Shown: positions 36,093 to 46,291 of the stretch, piece after piece
How the letters are laid out: every line of letters starts with the position of its first letter
Numbering within the stretch: position 1 is the first letter of the stretch
Assembly: GCA_025148965.1 (NCBI GenBank)
Contig: CP102273.1
Span: forward strand, 124,001-188,000
Origin: Intestinibacter bartlettii
GTDB lineage: Bacteria; Bacillota; Clostridia; Peptostreptococcales; Peptostreptococcaceae
Length of the DNA stretch: 64,000 nt
Direction of reading: 5' to 3'
Made by a program: the position numbers and the translations under genes
The notes under the pieces: generated by a model
Told to the model about the DNA's origin: nothing
The model's database searches: none
The model's input: only the letters and a program-made list of their open reading frames with translations

Positions 36093-38075
36093 TTATTTTA
36101 TTGAAATTTTTAATAAAGTTCTTGTTAAATCGTAAAAATCCCTACATTTTGATAGTTGATTTATATATTTCTCATTTTGGCCTATACTCAAAGCTTCTTC
36201 ATATACTTTTACTAATAAGTCAGAATTTTGATCATCTCCAGAAAATGCAATCAGCATTATTATTTTTATTTCAATCCCTTGGTATTGTATTGGTTTTTGT
36301 AAAACACCTATTGAAACACATAATTCATTTGATTTATCATTAACTGAATGAGGTAAAAGCAATCCACTTTTAAATATTGTAGGGTGACTTTTTTCTCTTT
36401 CTAATATATCTTTTTTGAATTTTTCTCCCACAACTCCATCTTGCATCATTTTATCTATCATATTTTTTAAAGCTGCAGAAATCGTTTTATTATTTAAAAC
36501 AGAAAAATATTTTTCATGTAAGAAAACTCCTACAATTAAATTATCTGCTAACTTCACATTATTTATGTTTTTACTTAGATTGCTATTGTTTAAATATATC
36601 ATCTTTTCTATTTTATTTCTTAGTTTACTTTCATCTAAAATAGTATCTATCTTCAATACAGAATTAGAATTTATATCTATATCGCTAGTTGTAAATACTA
36701 AATCGTATTGGCTTAAATTCACTTTATCTATATCAAAAATTGAAAAAGTATCTATCTCAACATTTTCTCCTATAATTTTTCTGATTCTAATCGTAATTAA
36801 ATTTGTTGCTCCCAAACCAGTGGAACACACAATTGCGACCTTTTGTAATGTATTTGAAATAATATTTTTTTCTAAATAACTTCCAAAATGAATTGCAATA
36901 TATCCAATTTCATCTTCAGGCATAACTAAATTATAGACATTTTCTATAACATCAGCTGATATTTTAGCTAAATTATACGGTAAAACATAATTTTCTTTCA
37001 TATCTTCTAGCAATAAATTTTTTAATTTTATATTAAATAATAATCTATTTAGTGTAAATTCTAGATGATATCCTAAGTTATCCCTCAAAGTTTGATCTGA
37101 TATGATAATCCCCATTCTTATATATATTTCCTTGAATATTTTTTCCATCAAGTCAGAAATATTCTCTCTTAACTGAGGTTTATTAGACATAAATTTAGAT
37201 ATAGGGGCTGCATTTCCGCTTACTAATGGCAATGTAAGATATAATGTTTCGTATTCATTTAAAGTTGTATCAAAATTTTCTTCAACTATAACCTTTATTT
37301 TTTGAGATAAATTATACTCATCATATGAACCAAGCAAATCGAAACGTTTATCATATTCTACTATTTCATTTCCATTTTTTATTCTAACAATTTGCACCAA
37401 AATATATTTTATTGTTTCTTCAAAAATCTGATTTGTAGCATAAAAATTATCTTCTTTGAACAATCTCAATATTTTTGTTTTTAATTGTTTCAATAATCTC
37501 GCATCTACTCCATTAACATATTTTGAATTTTTCAAATCATTTTTTGAATCTTTATATATGTAGTTTATCAGAAGTAATCTTTTATCAAATTCATTTCCTT
37601 TAAGCCACATTCCAAAGTTTTGTTTTTTTATTAAATCCAAGTTGTATTCATTCAATATTTCTCTAGTTGATTTTATATCATTTACTATTGTTGTTCTTCC
37701 TACTGAAATTTGTTCTGCCAATTGGTCAATAGTTATCACATCATTGTATTCAGTAAAAAAGTCTAATAAATATAAAATTCTCTCATCTTTAACATTAAAA
37801 TCAAACGAAATTTTCTTATTTTCTTCAAATAAAAGTTCAAAAGCTTCTTTATTCTTTATTTCTAACTTATATCCATAACCTTTAACATATATTATTTGGG
37901 CTATATCTTCTCCGAGATTTTCGTTTAATTGCTTTATATATGTCCTAACACTTCTAGTTGTAACTTTTAATTCCTCAGCCATATGATTTATATTAGCAAA
38001 TTCTTTATTTTTACATAATGTTAAAATTTTAAATTCTTTATAATCAATAGATGGTAGTTTCAAACTATTATTCAT
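36093..38075 (-). CDS. PRD-containing MtlR/GutR-type transcriptional activator
   Basis: The 660-residue protein has an N-terminal helix-turn-helix (MAEELKVTTRSVRTYIKQLNE), a second HTH (IDQLAEQISVGRTTIVNDIK), two PTS regulation domains (residues about 170-390, for example YNLAKISADVIENVYNLVMP then IGYIAIHFGSYL), an EIIB-like domain with Cys in VAIVCSTGLGATNLI, and a C-terminal EIIA-like domain with His in LLLPHSVNDKSN. This is the MtlR/LicR architecture, in which HPr and EIIB phosphorylation adjust DNA binding. The ATG at 38075 follows AAAGGGGG; an earlier start at 38114 is rejected. It leads gutM and is the likely activator of the glucitol locus. Confidence 0.92.
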   Translation of the reverse strand: MNNSLKLPSIDYKEFKILTLCKNKEFANINHMAEELKVTTRSVRTYIKQLNENLGEDIAQIIYVKGYGYKLEIKNKEAFELLFEENKKISFDFNVKDERILYLLDFFTEYNDVITIDQLAEQISVGRTTIVNDIKSTREILNEYNLDLIKKQNFGMWLKGNEFDKRLLLINYIYKDSKNDLKNSKYVNGVDARLLKQLKTKILRLFKEDNFYATNQIFEETIKYILVQIVRIKNGNEIVEYDKRFDLLGSYDEYNLSQKIKVIVEENFDTTLNEYETLYLTLPLVSGNAAPISKFMSNKPQLRENISDLMEKIFKEIYIRMGIIISDQTLRDNLGYHLEFTLNRLLFNIKLKNLLLEDMKENYVLPYNLAKISADVIENVYNLVMPEDEIGYIAIHFGSYLEKNIISNTLQKVAIVCSTGLGATNLITIRIRKIIGENVEIDTFSIFDIDKVNLSQYDLVFTTSDIDINSNSVLKIDTILDESKLRNKIEKMIYLNNSNLSKNINNVKLADNLIVGVFLHEKYFSVLNNKTISAALKNMIDKMMQDGVVGEKFKKDILEREKSHPTIFKSGLLLPHSVNDKSNELCVSIGVLQKPIQYQGIEIKIIMLIAFSGDDQNSDLLVKVYEEALSIGQNEKYINQLSKCRDFYDLTRTLLKISIK

Positions 38076-38181
38076 GTGCGGACCCCCTTTATTTCTAATT
38101 ACAAATATTGGCAATTTTAATTATAATAGTTTTTTTTCAATATGTATACTTTTTATCTTTATAAATATTTAATTTAATACA

Positions 38182-38240
38182 AATAAGCTCTTCTTATAGC
38201 ATATTTTTATTGAAATAAATTGCTATAAAAAGAGCTTATA
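38182..38240 (-). terminator. Terminator of ogt
   Basis: Minus-strand hairpin with arms ATAAGCTCTTTTTATAGCA and TGCTATAAGAAGAGCTTAT, 17 bp after the ogt stop. Confidence 0.8.
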
Positions 38241-38256
38241 AAATAATATTTTTTAA

Positions 38257-38787
38257 CTATATTGCTGTACCTTTTTTAGGTATAGTGAACTTACTCATAT
38301 CATTATTTTCTATCTCTAACAATTTTACTTTGTTTTGTATTCCACCACCATAACCAGTTAAGCTACCATTTGTTCCGACTACTCTATGACAAGGAACAAT
38401 AATACATATTGGATTCCAACCAACAGCGCCTCCAACAGCTTGGGCAGACATCTTTTCAATTCCTCTATTTTGTGCTATTTCTTTGGCTATATCATTATAA
38501 GTAACAGTTTTTCCATAAGGAATTTTATTCATAATATCAATAACTTGGCTTCTAAATGGTGTTAAATTTTCTATTTTATATTTAGGCGTAAAATCAGGAT
38601 TCTTTCCGCTAAAATAAATATCTAACCATCTACTTGTTTCATCAAATATAGGTAGGTCCTTCTCTTCAAAATTATAACTATGTTTAGATACATCTCTAGA
38701 ACTTTCGAACCAAAGTCCTGTCAGATTTTCTCCATCACTTCGCATATAAATAATCCCAAGTGGCGATTTATAAGACTTTTTATACAT
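38257..38787 (-). CDS. ogt: Methylated-DNA-protein cysteine methyltransferase
   Basis: The 176-residue suicide enzyme takes the alkyl group from O6-methylguanine onto Cys133 of PCHRVVG. Other landmarks: IPYGKTVTYNDIAKEIA (helix-turn-helix region), the Asn hinge GWNP, and LTGYGGGIQNKVKLLEIE. The N-terminal ribonuclease-like domain is short, as in Ogt/YbgY-type proteins. AGGAGG precedes the ATG. It is a single gene flanked by terminators. Confidence 0.95.
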   Translation of the reverse strand: MYKKSYKSPLGIIYMRSDGENLTGLWFESSRDVSKHSYNFEEKDLPIFDETSRWLDIYFSGKNPDFTPKYKIENLTPFRSQVIDIMNKIPYGKTVTYNDIAKEIAQNRGIEKMSAQAVGGAVGWNPICIIVPCHRVVGTNGSLTGYGGGIQNKVKLLEIENNDMSKFTIPKKGTAI

Positions 38788-38856
38788 ATAAAACTACCTC
38801 CTATTTATATATAATTTTATCATATTTTTATAATCGTATTTTTTTGTTTAAATTTA

Positions 38857-38892
38857 AAAATAAAAAGGAGACCTTTTCGATCTCCTTTTTTT
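38857..38892 (-). terminator. Terminator of the radA-disA-PIN/TRAM operon
   Basis: Hairpin with arms AAAAAGGAGA and TCTCCTTTTT around a short loop, with T runs on both strands. Confidence 0.85.
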
Positions 38893-38936
38893 ATATTATA
38901 AAATGCCACGATTTTAAATGTTTTATTATATTAAAT

Positions 38937-40037
38937 TTAGTTTTTAGGTTTTCCAAATATCATTCTTCCTGCTGGAGTTTGAAGTACTGATGTAACTAAT
39001 ACAGTTATAGTTTCTCCTATATATTTTCTACCACCATCTACAACTATCATTGTTCCATCATCTAAATAAGCTATACCTTGATTTTGTTCTTTACCTTCTT
39101 TAACAACTTGTGCCAACATATGTTCCCCAGGTATTGCAACTGGTTTTACTGCATTGGCTAATTCATTAATATTTAAAACTTCTACCCCTTGGAATTGAGC
39201 CACTTTATTAAGATTAAAGTCATTTGTAACAACTTTTCCGTTTATAGTTTCTGCCAATTTTAAAAGTTTACTATCAACTTCTGGTATATCTTCAAAATCT
39301 ACATCACTTATTTCAACTTCCATATCCATCTCTTTTTGAATTGAATTTAATATATCAAGACCTCTTCTTCCTCTAACTCTTTTTAAGTCATCAGATGAAT
39401 CGGCTATATGTTGTAATTCATTTAATACAAATCTAGGTATAACTAATTTTCCTTCAATAAAACCAGTTTTGCATATATCTGCAATTCTGCCATCAATTAT
39501 TACGCTTGTATCTAAAACTTTTGGTGGAATTTTATTTTCCAAAACACCTTTTTTAGATGATTTTTCTTTATTTAAAGCTGTTGTTAATCTACTTAATTTA
39601 TTTATGTTAAATAAATCATCTCTACTTTTTAAAGCAATTCTGATTCCTATATATCCCATAAATAAATATACTAATATACCTACTATTGCTGTAATTATAG
39701 GTAGATTTATAAATGTTCCTATTCCACTAACTATTAAGTACGCTATTACTAAACCAACTATAAGACCTATTGTTGCTAATAATATATCAGATTGAGGATA
39801 TTTAGATATTTCTTTATCTAAAAGTTTTACACCTTCCTTCACCTTTGATAACATCAATGGAGCTATAGCATAAAAAATAATCCCAAATACTAAAGCTACA
39901 CCTATTGTTATTATATATTTATAATCATTAATACCACTAAATACACCTGGTAAAATACCAACTAACGCTATATAAATTGCTGTTCCTAATGCAGCACCTA
40001 ATAATCCTATTAAAATTCTAATTATTTTACTTATCAA
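38937..40037 (-). CDS. PIN/TRAM domain membrane protein (YacL type)
   Basis: The 366-residue protein has four N-terminal membrane helices (residues 1-145), a PIN nuclease-like domain (VLDTSVIIDGRIADI with the first catalytic Asp, later GKVVTNDFNLNKVAQFQG) and a C-terminal TRAM domain (AYLDDGTMIVVDGGRKYIGETITVLVTSVLQT). It resembles YacL of B. subtilis, a putative membrane-tethered RNase of unclear target. It starts with TTG, supported by AAGGGGG seven bases upstream. The position after disA is conserved in Firmicutes. Confidence 0.93.
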   Translation of the reverse strand: MISKIIRILIGLLGAALGTAIYIALVGILPGVFSGINDYKYIITIGVALVFGIIFYAIAPLMLSKVKEGVKLLDKEISKYPQSDILLATIGLIVGLVIAYLIVSGIGTFINLPIITAIVGILVYLFMGYIGIRIALKSRDDLFNINKLSRLTTALNKEKSSKKGVLENKIPPKVLDTSVIIDGRIADICKTGFIEGKLVIPRFVLNELQHIADSSDDLKRVRGRRGLDILNSIQKEMDMEVEISDVDFEDIPEVDSKLLKLAETINGKVVTNDFNLNKVAQFQGVEVLNINELANAVKPVAIPGEHMLAQVVKEGKEQNQGIAYLDDGTMIVVDGGRKYIGETITVLVTSVLQTPAGRMIFGKPKN

Positions 40038-40102
40038 AGTGTCACCCCCTTAAATATTCTGTTCCTTTGATTTAAATTTAAATTTATGATACCTATGCCA
40101 TA

Positions 40103-41170
40103 TTATATATGACCATTTCCTAATACTACTTTTAATTTTATAAGTCCATTTCTAATATACGTGGCTCTTATCTCGCCTATTCCTTCAACTTCATCTAATT
40201 CTTCTATAGATGCGTGTAAAATTTCTTGGAAATTTCCAAAATAATTTACTAAGTTTTCTATTATAGATGCTGGTAAACGGTGTACTTTATTTAGTATTCT
40301 ATAACCTTTTGTTTGAACTTGTAAGTCCATATCTTCAGAAATACCGCTATAACCTAAAACTTTTGCAATTTTTACCTTGTTTAATAAATCTTCCTCTGTT
40401 AAACTTCTAATTTTTTTATTACATTCTTCTAAATCTATATTTTCTTTTTTATAATCTTTTAATAATAAAAGTCTATTTTTTTCTGTTCCACCTAATAATT
40501 CTTCTAATTGCATTCTTACTAGATAGCCCTCTTCTCCTAGATTGACTAGATATCCTTCTATTATTTGTGCAACCCTCATTACTCTTTCCATACTTTGAAC
40601 TACAACTATTACATCATAGATTGTAGCTAAGTCACTAAATTCTAATGAATTCAGATTATAAATGCATGTATCTAAAACATCTTTATATTTTTGTAGCGTT
40701 TGTAAAGCTTGATTTGCCTTTGAAAAAACTTCAGATATCTCTTCTACAACATATTTTTGCTCACCTCTGTATACAGTGATTACATTTCTTCTTTGAGAAA
40801 TTGAAATTACAATTGCACCTGTTTGTCTAGCAACTCTTTCTGCTGTTCTATGTCTTGTCCCAGTTTCTGTTGTAGGTATATTATAGTTTGGGATTAGTTG
40901 TGTATTAGCTAATAGTATTCTTTTTGAATCTTCGCTAAGAACTATTGCCCCATCCATTTTTGCAAGTTCATATAAATATGCTGGTGAATATTCAGCATTT
41001 ATCCTAAACCCTCCATCGACTATTTTCATAACCTCTTCATTTGAGTCTAATACAATAAGACCACCAGTTTTTGCCCTTAATACATTTTCTATACCTTTTC
41101 TTAGTGGAGTACCTGGAGATATCATTTTTAAAGCATGTAATAGACCTTCGTTATTAATTATATTATCCAT
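40103..41170 (-). CDS. disA: DNA integrity scanning diadenylate cyclase
   Basis: The 355-residue protein makes c-di-AMP and scans DNA for branched structures. The catalytic DGA motif is at residues 73-75 and RHRTAE at 106-111. A helical spine (about 150-290) and a C-terminal helix-hairpin-helix DNA-binding domain (SIEELDEVEGIGEIRATYIRNGL) follow. It begins 9 bp after radA, matching the known functional link: RadA proteins inhibit DisA in B. subtilis. Confidence 0.98.
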   Translation of the reverse strand: MDNIINNEGLLHALKMISPGTPLRKGIENVLRAKTGGLIVLDSNEEVMKIVDGGFRINAEYSPAYLYELAKMDGAIVLSEDSKRILLANTQLIPNYNIPTTETGTRHRTAERVARQTGAIVISISQRRNVITVYRGEQKYVVEEISEVFSKANQALQTLQKYKDVLDTCIYNLNSLEFSDLATIYDVIVVVQSMERVMRVAQIIEGYLVNLGEEGYLVRMQLEELLGGTEKNRLLLLKDYKKENIDLEECNKKIRSLTEEDLLNKVKIAKVLGYSGISEDMDLQVQTKGYRILNKVHRLPASIIENLVNYFGNFQEILHASIEELDEVEGIGEIRATYIRNGLIKLKVVLGNGHI

Positions 41171-41178
41171 AATTATTA

Positions 41179-42546
41179 TTACCCCCTTAGCACTATATTT
41201 ATTGCTTGTCTAAGATTGTCTACTGGTATTATCTCTATGCCTTTTACATCTTTTACTGCCTCATAATTATTTCTAGGTATAACTATTTTCTTAAAGCCTA
41301 GTTTTTTACATTCTGCAATTCTCTTCTCAATATAACTTACTGCTCTTATTTCTCCAGTTAGACCAACCTCTCCTGTAACAACAACATCGGATGCTATAGG
41401 TATATTTCTAAAACTTGAGGCAACAGCAATAACTATTCCTAAATCTATAGACGGTTCGTTTATTTTAATTCCTCCAACTACATTGATGTAGACATCTTGG
41501 TTTTGAATTTGTAAACCAATTCTTTTTTCAAGAACAGCTAACAATAAAGCTACTCTATTAAAATCTACACCCGTTGATGTTCTTCTTGCCATACCGAAGT
41601 TTGTAGGAGCTACTAATGCTTGTAGTTCTAAAAGCATCGGTCTTGTTCCTTCAACTGTAGATATTATAACAGAACCAGAAACATCTTTTGGCTTTTCAGA
41701 AATCAATACTTGTGAAGGATTTGTTAATTCAACTAACCCTACATCTTTCATTTCAAATACTCCTAATTCATTAGTTGAACCAAATCTATTTTTTACAGCT
41801 CTGACTAATCTATATGAGTTGTATCTTTCTCCTTCAAAATATAGTACAGTATCTACCATATGTTCTAATAATTTAGGTCCTGCTAAAGCTCCTTCTTTTG
41901 TAACATGACCAACTATAAAAGTTGATATTCCCATTTTTTTAGATATCTTCATGAATTTTGAGGTACCTTCTTTTATTTGACTTACTGTTCCAGGAGCTGA
42001 AGATATTTCTGGAGAATATACTGTTTGAATTGAATCGACTATTATCAATTCAGGATTTATTTTTTCTAAGTGTGCTTCTATTATACTAAGATTATTTTCA
42101 GCGAAAATATATAAATTTTGTGAATTAACACCTAATCTACTTGCTCTCATTTTTATTTGAGATTCAGATTCCTCACCTGATATATATAATACTTTTTTAT
42201 TAGTATTTGCAACTTTACTAGATACTTGCATTAAAAGTGTTGATTTTCCTATTCCAGGGTCCCCTCCAACTAATACTAAAGAGCCTTTTACAATCCCTCC
42301 ACCTAATACTCTATCTAATTCTTCTATATCTGTTGTAAATCTTTCTTCTTTTACGGCCACTATAGAATTTATGCTCACAGGTTGTGAACTTGATTTATCT
42401 ATTATAAAAACTTCTTTTTTAGTTTTTTTTTCTTCTATTTCTTCTACGAAAGAATTCCATTTCATACATTCAGGGCATTTACCCATCCATTTACTTGTCT
42501 CATAACCACATGACTGACATACATATTTCGTTCTTATTTTTGCCAT
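41179..42546 (-). CDS. radA: DNA repair protein RadA
   Basis: The 455-residue protein has a zinc finger (Cys10, Cys13, Cys24, Cys27), a RecA-like core with Walker A GGDPGIGKST and the RadA-specific KNRFG motif, and a Lon-like C-terminal domain. It drives branch migration in recombination as a helicase. The ATG at 42546 follows AGGGTGAT; an upstream ATG at 42567 would place that site within the coding region. First gene of radA-disA-PIN/TRAM. Confidence 0.97.
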   Translation of the reverse strand: MAKIRTKYVCQSCGYETSKWMGKCPECMKWNSFVEEIEEKKTKKEVFIIDKSSSQPVSINSIVAVKEERFTTDIEELDRVLGGGIVKGSLVLVGGDPGIGKSTLLMQVSSKVANTNKKVLYISGEESESQIKMRASRLGVNSQNLYIFAENNLSIIEAHLEKINPELIIVDSIQTVYSPEISSAPGTVSQIKEGTSKFMKISKKMGISTFIVGHVTKEGALAGPKLLEHMVDTVLYFEGERYNSYRLVRAVKNRFGSTNELGVFEMKDVGLVELTNPSQVLISEKPKDVSGSVIISTVEGTRPMLLELQALVAPTNFGMARRTSTGVDFNRVALLLAVLEKRIGLQIQNQDVYINVVGGIKINEPSIDLGIVIAVASSFRNIPIASDVVVTGEVGLTGEIRAVSYIEKRIAECKKLGFKKIVIPRNNYEAVKDVKGIEIIPVDNLRQAINIVLRG

Positions 42547-42735
42547 TAATTTTATCACCCTTAACATCTAATTATATTATTAGAATAACATATATCTTAT
42601 TGTAATAATATAAAATATTTCTTACATAATCCTTAAAAAGGAAATTATTTTTTTATTAAACTCATATAATACATTGTTTGAAATATATTCGATATCAAAC
42701 TTTATATCTTTTTAAATTAAAAATATTTTATCTAA

Positions 42736-42762
42736 AATAGGGGAGTTTTAGCTCCCCTATTA
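42736..42762 (-). terminator. Terminator of the mcsA-mcsB-clpC operon
   Basis: Minus-strand hairpin with arms AATAGGGGAG and CTCCCCTATT followed by TTAGA, 22 bp after clpC. Confidence 0.85.
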
Positions 42763-42784
42763 ACAATAATCAAATTTTTATATT

Positions 42785-45232
42785 TTATTGAACTGTAAAT
42801 ATCATCTTGTCGTCTTTTACATCTGCAACAACATCATCTCCAGCTTTGATTACTTGTTGTAAAATTAATTCAGATAACTCATTTTCTAAATTATTTTGTA
42901 TAGATCTTTTCAATGGTCTTGCACCATATTCTAAATCAATACCATCTTTTGCAATTAAATCAATTGCATCTTGTTTCATTTCTAAATTAATATCTAAATC
43001 TTTTAGCCTATTTTTAAGGTCTTTGCACATTAAGATAACTATGCTAGAAATATCTTCTTTAGTTAATGAATGGAATACTACTATATCATCTATTCTATTT
43101 AAAAATTCTGGTCTGAATTGCTTTTTCACTTCGACCATAATAGTTTCTTTCATTTTTTCATATTCGTCTTTTTGTGCTGTTTTTTCGTCTACCATTCCAA
43201 AACCTAATCTGTTTTGTTTTCTTATTGTAGTAGCCCCAACATTCGAAGTTAATATTATTATACAGTTTTTAAAATCAACTGTTCTACCTTTAGAGTCAGT
43301 AAGTCTACCATCGTCTAATATTTGTAATAAAATATTAAATACATCTGGATGTGCTTTTTCAATTTCATCAAATAATATTACTGAATATGGTTTTTTCCTA
43401 ACTTGTTCTGTAAGTTGCCCACCTTCGTCATATCCTACATATCCTGGAGGTGAACCTATTAATCTAGATACTGTGTGTTTTTCCATATATTCAGACATAT
43501 CGATTCTTACTATTTGATTTTCATCTCCAAATTGAGCTTCTGCTAAGGCCTTACTTAGTTCTGTTTTACCTACACCTGTTGGGCCTAAGAATAAGAATGA
43601 ACCAATTGGTTTGCTAGGGTCTTTTATTCCTGCTCTTGCTCTTCTTATTGCAGTAGCAATAGATTTTATAGCTTCTTCTTGTCCAACTACTCTGTTATGT
43701 AAAATACTTTCCATATTTAATAATTTTTCTGCTTCTTCTTCAAGTATTTTATTTACAGGTATACCAGTCCACATAGAGACAATATCTGCGATTACTTCTT
43801 CATTTACTGTATCTTTTTCTTTATTTGAACTGTTCCAAGTTTCCCTAACTTGCTCTAATTGTTCTTTTAATTTTCTTTGTTCGTCCCTAACTTTAGCTGC
43901 TTTTTCAAAGTTTTGGCATCTTACTGCCTCTTCTTTTTCATTATTTATACTTTCTATTTTATCTTCTAATTCTTTAATCTCATCTGGTGGAGTATTTTCT
44001 TTTAGTCTTACTCTTGAACCAGCTTCATCTATTAAATCTATTGCCTTATCTGGTAAGAATCTATCTGTTATATATCTTACTGATAAATCAACGGCAGCTT
44101 TTATAGCTCCATCTGTTATTTTTACTTTGTGATGGGCTTCGTATCTATCTCTAAGTATTTCTAGGATTTTAATTGCATTTTCTTTTGTTGGTTCTTCTAC
44201 TAATACAGGTTGGAATCTACGTTCTAATGCTGCATCTTTTTCTATATGCTTTCTGTATTCATCAATAGTTGTTGCTCCTATTATTTGCATTTCCCCTCTT
44301 GCTAATACAGGTTTTAAAATATTTGATGCATCAATTGAACCATCACCTGTAGAACCTGCACCTACAATTGTATGTAATTCATCTATAAATAGAATTATAT
44401 TTTCTTTATCCCTAACTTCATCAATTACTTGTTTTATTCTTTCTTCAAATTCACCTCTGTATTTAGCCCCTGCTAATAAACTTCCCATATCTAAAGTATA
44501 TAGTGATTTATCTTTTAGAGTATCTGGAACTCTTCCTCTTGAGATATTTGTTGCTAATCCCTCTGCCACAGAAGTTTTACCGACACCAGGGTCCCCAATA
44601 AGGACAGGGTTGTTTTTTGTTCTTCTGCTTAAAATTTGGATTACCCTTTGTATTTCTTTTTCTCTACAAATAACAGGATCTATTTTTCCCTTCTTTGCTT
44701 CTTCTGTAAGGTTTACACCATATTTATCTAAAAGTTTGGATTTTGAAGATTTCTCTTTATTTACATCACTTTTTTCAGCTGGTTCCATTGAATAATTTTC
44801 AACTCCCATCATTTTCATAATTGATTCTACTATATCTCTTTGATCTACACCTAAACTGCTAAGTATTTTTATACCTAGACCTTCACCTTCTTGAGCAATT
44901 GCTAGTAGTATATGTTCTGTTCCTATGTAATTTGTTTTTAATTTATTAGCAAAAACAAACGCTTTTTCTAGAATTTGTTTTGAACGTGGACTTAGAGGTA
45001 TATCTTCTTCAATCGGATTACTTTTACCCTCTATTTCTATTAATTTATTCTCAAAGGTATTTACATCCATACCTAAATTTTTAAGTACTCTCGCTGCGAT
45101 ACCGTCTTTTTCTCTTAAAAGTCCAACTACTAAATGTTCTGTTCCTACTACTCTATGTCCTAAGCTTTTCGCGCAATTTTTACCAAGATCTATAGCAGCT
45201 TTGGCCCCCTGAGTAAATCTATTGAAGTACAT
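42785..45232 (-). CDS. clpC: AAA+ protease ATPase ClpC
   Basis: The 815-residue unfoldase feeds substrates to ClpP. Order: two Clp_N repeats (starting MYFNRFTQGAKAAIDLG, residues 1-145), first AAA domain with Walker A GDPGVGKT, coiled M-domain with a UVR motif (about 420-460), second AAA domain with GPTGVGKTELSKAL, and the C-terminal small domain. McsB-made phosphoarginine degrons are read by the N-terminal domain in B. subtilis. The ATG at 45232 follows AGGAGGG; a start at 45250 is rejected. It is the last gene of mcsA-mcsB-clpC. Confidence 0.98.
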   Translation of the reverse strand: MYFNRFTQGAKAAIDLGKNCAKSLGHRVVGTEHLVVGLLREKDGIAARVLKNLGMDVNTFENKLIEIEGKSNPIEEDIPLSPRSKQILEKAFVFANKLKTNYIGTEHILLAIAQEGEGLGIKILSSLGVDQRDIVESIMKMMGVENYSMEPAEKSDVNKEKSSKSKLLDKYGVNLTEEAKKGKIDPVICREKEIQRVIQILSRRTKNNPVLIGDPGVGKTSVAEGLATNISRGRVPDTLKDKSLYTLDMGSLLAGAKYRGEFEERIKQVIDEVRDKENIILFIDELHTIVGAGSTGDGSIDASNILKPVLARGEMQIIGATTIDEYRKHIEKDAALERRFQPVLVEEPTKENAIKILEILRDRYEAHHKVKITDGAIKAAVDLSVRYITDRFLPDKAIDLIDEAGSRVRLKENTPPDEIKELEDKIESINNEKEEAVRCQNFEKAAKVRDEQRKLKEQLEQVRETWNSSNKEKDTVNEEVIADIVSMWTGIPVNKILEEEAEKLLNMESILHNRVVGQEEAIKSIATAIRRARAGIKDPSKPIGSFLFLGPTGVGKTELSKALAEAQFGDENQIVRIDMSEYMEKHTVSRLIGSPPGYVGYDEGGQLTEQVRKKPYSVILFDEIEKAHPDVFNILLQILDDGRLTDSKGRTVDFKNCIIILTSNVGATTIRKQNRLGFGMVDEKTAQKDEYEKMKETIMVEVKKQFRPEFLNRIDDIVVFHSLTKEDISSIVILMCKDLKNRLKDLDINLEMKQDAIDLIAKDGIDLEYGARPLKRSIQNNLENELSELILQQVIKAGDDVVADVKDDKMIFTVQ

Positions 45233-45290
45233 ACCAATCCCTCCTATCAATTCTATACTGATAATTTATCTGTATAGATACGAAATAATA

Positions 45291-46280
45291 TTATTTATTA
45301 TTTCTATTAGCTAGACTAAATTCCCTTCTAATATAAGATGCTCTTTCTATTTTATCTTCTTCGTCATATGCACTTATAATCTTTAAATAAGGTTGTTTTC
45401 CTGTCATGAAATTTATTACTTTTTCTAAATTAACATCGTCTATGTAGCCCATTTCTATTCCTAATTTTACATTAGATAAACATTTCATTAATTCTGAATT
45501 AGTAATTACTCTTGCACTTGATAATATTGCTAAAGATCTAAAAATTTCATCTTCCAAATCTATTTTGTGTACGTTTTTTAATATCTCTCTAGATTCGTAT
45601 TCCCTTTTACTTAAATCATTTGAGATACTTTCCACACTTTGTATAATGTTTTCTTCGGATCTTCCAATCATTATAGTGTTAGATATTTTGTATAAACTTC
45701 CTAATATTGATTTTGTTTTTCCATATACCCCTTTAAAATTAACCCCTATTTTATGTGCTATTTTATAGTAGTCATCTACTTGTTTTAATTTTTCGATTGA
45801 TGGTATATGTACAGTATTAGTAACTTTAAGCCCTGTTCCAACATTAACAGGGCATGTTGTTAAATATCCTAAGTCTTTATCAAAAGCATATTCTAAATGT
45901 GATTCTAATGTGTCATCTATTTCATTTGCTATTTTATATAAACCTTTAATGTCATTATATCCAATTACTTGTATTTTTATATGGTCTAATCCATTTATTA
46001 ATATACATATTGTTTTGTCTGAATTAAAAAGTAGTGCCCCATTTGCATTTATTAAAAATTCATCATCCATTAATTCTCTTTCTTCTAGCAAATCTAATTC
46101 ACTTTGACTTAATTCATTTATCTTATGTAAGGTAAAATCGTATTTAGAATCAGAAAAAACATTTTTTACTTTTTGTATTATAATTTCAGCTTCTTGACTA
46201 GATAACTTATGTGGAAATGAGTAACCATTTAAATTTCTTGATATATCTACTTTTGATTTTATTACTGCACTTTGTTCCAT
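45291..46280 (-). CDS. mcsB: Protein-arginine kinase
   Basis: The 329-residue protein belongs to the phosphagen kinase fold. Visible features: SFPHKLSSQEAEIIIQKVKN, the nucleotide-contact region INGLDHIKIQVIG, and CPVNVGTGLKVTNTVHIP, the usual kinase motif with Cys. It phosphorylates arginines on damaged proteins, marking them for ClpCP. It is slightly shorter than the B. subtilis protein (363). It starts 12 bp after mcsA and ends 58 bp before clpC. Confidence 0.96.
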   Translation of the reverse strand: MEQSAVIKSKVDISRNLNGYSFPHKLSSQEAEIIIQKVKNVFSDSKYDFTLHKINELSQSELDLLEERELMDDEFLINANGALLFNSDKTICILINGLDHIKIQVIGYNDIKGLYKIANEIDDTLESHLEYAFDKDLGYLTTCPVNVGTGLKVTNTVHIPSIEKLKQVDDYYKIAHKIGVNFKGVYGKTKSILGSLYKISNTIMIGRSEENIIQSVESISNDLSKREYESREILKNVHKIDLEDEIFRSLAILSSARVITNSELMKCLSNVKLGIEMGYIDDVNLEKVINFMTGKQPYLKIISAYDEEDKIERASYIRREFSLANRNNK

Positions 46281-46291
46281 ATAAATTCCTC

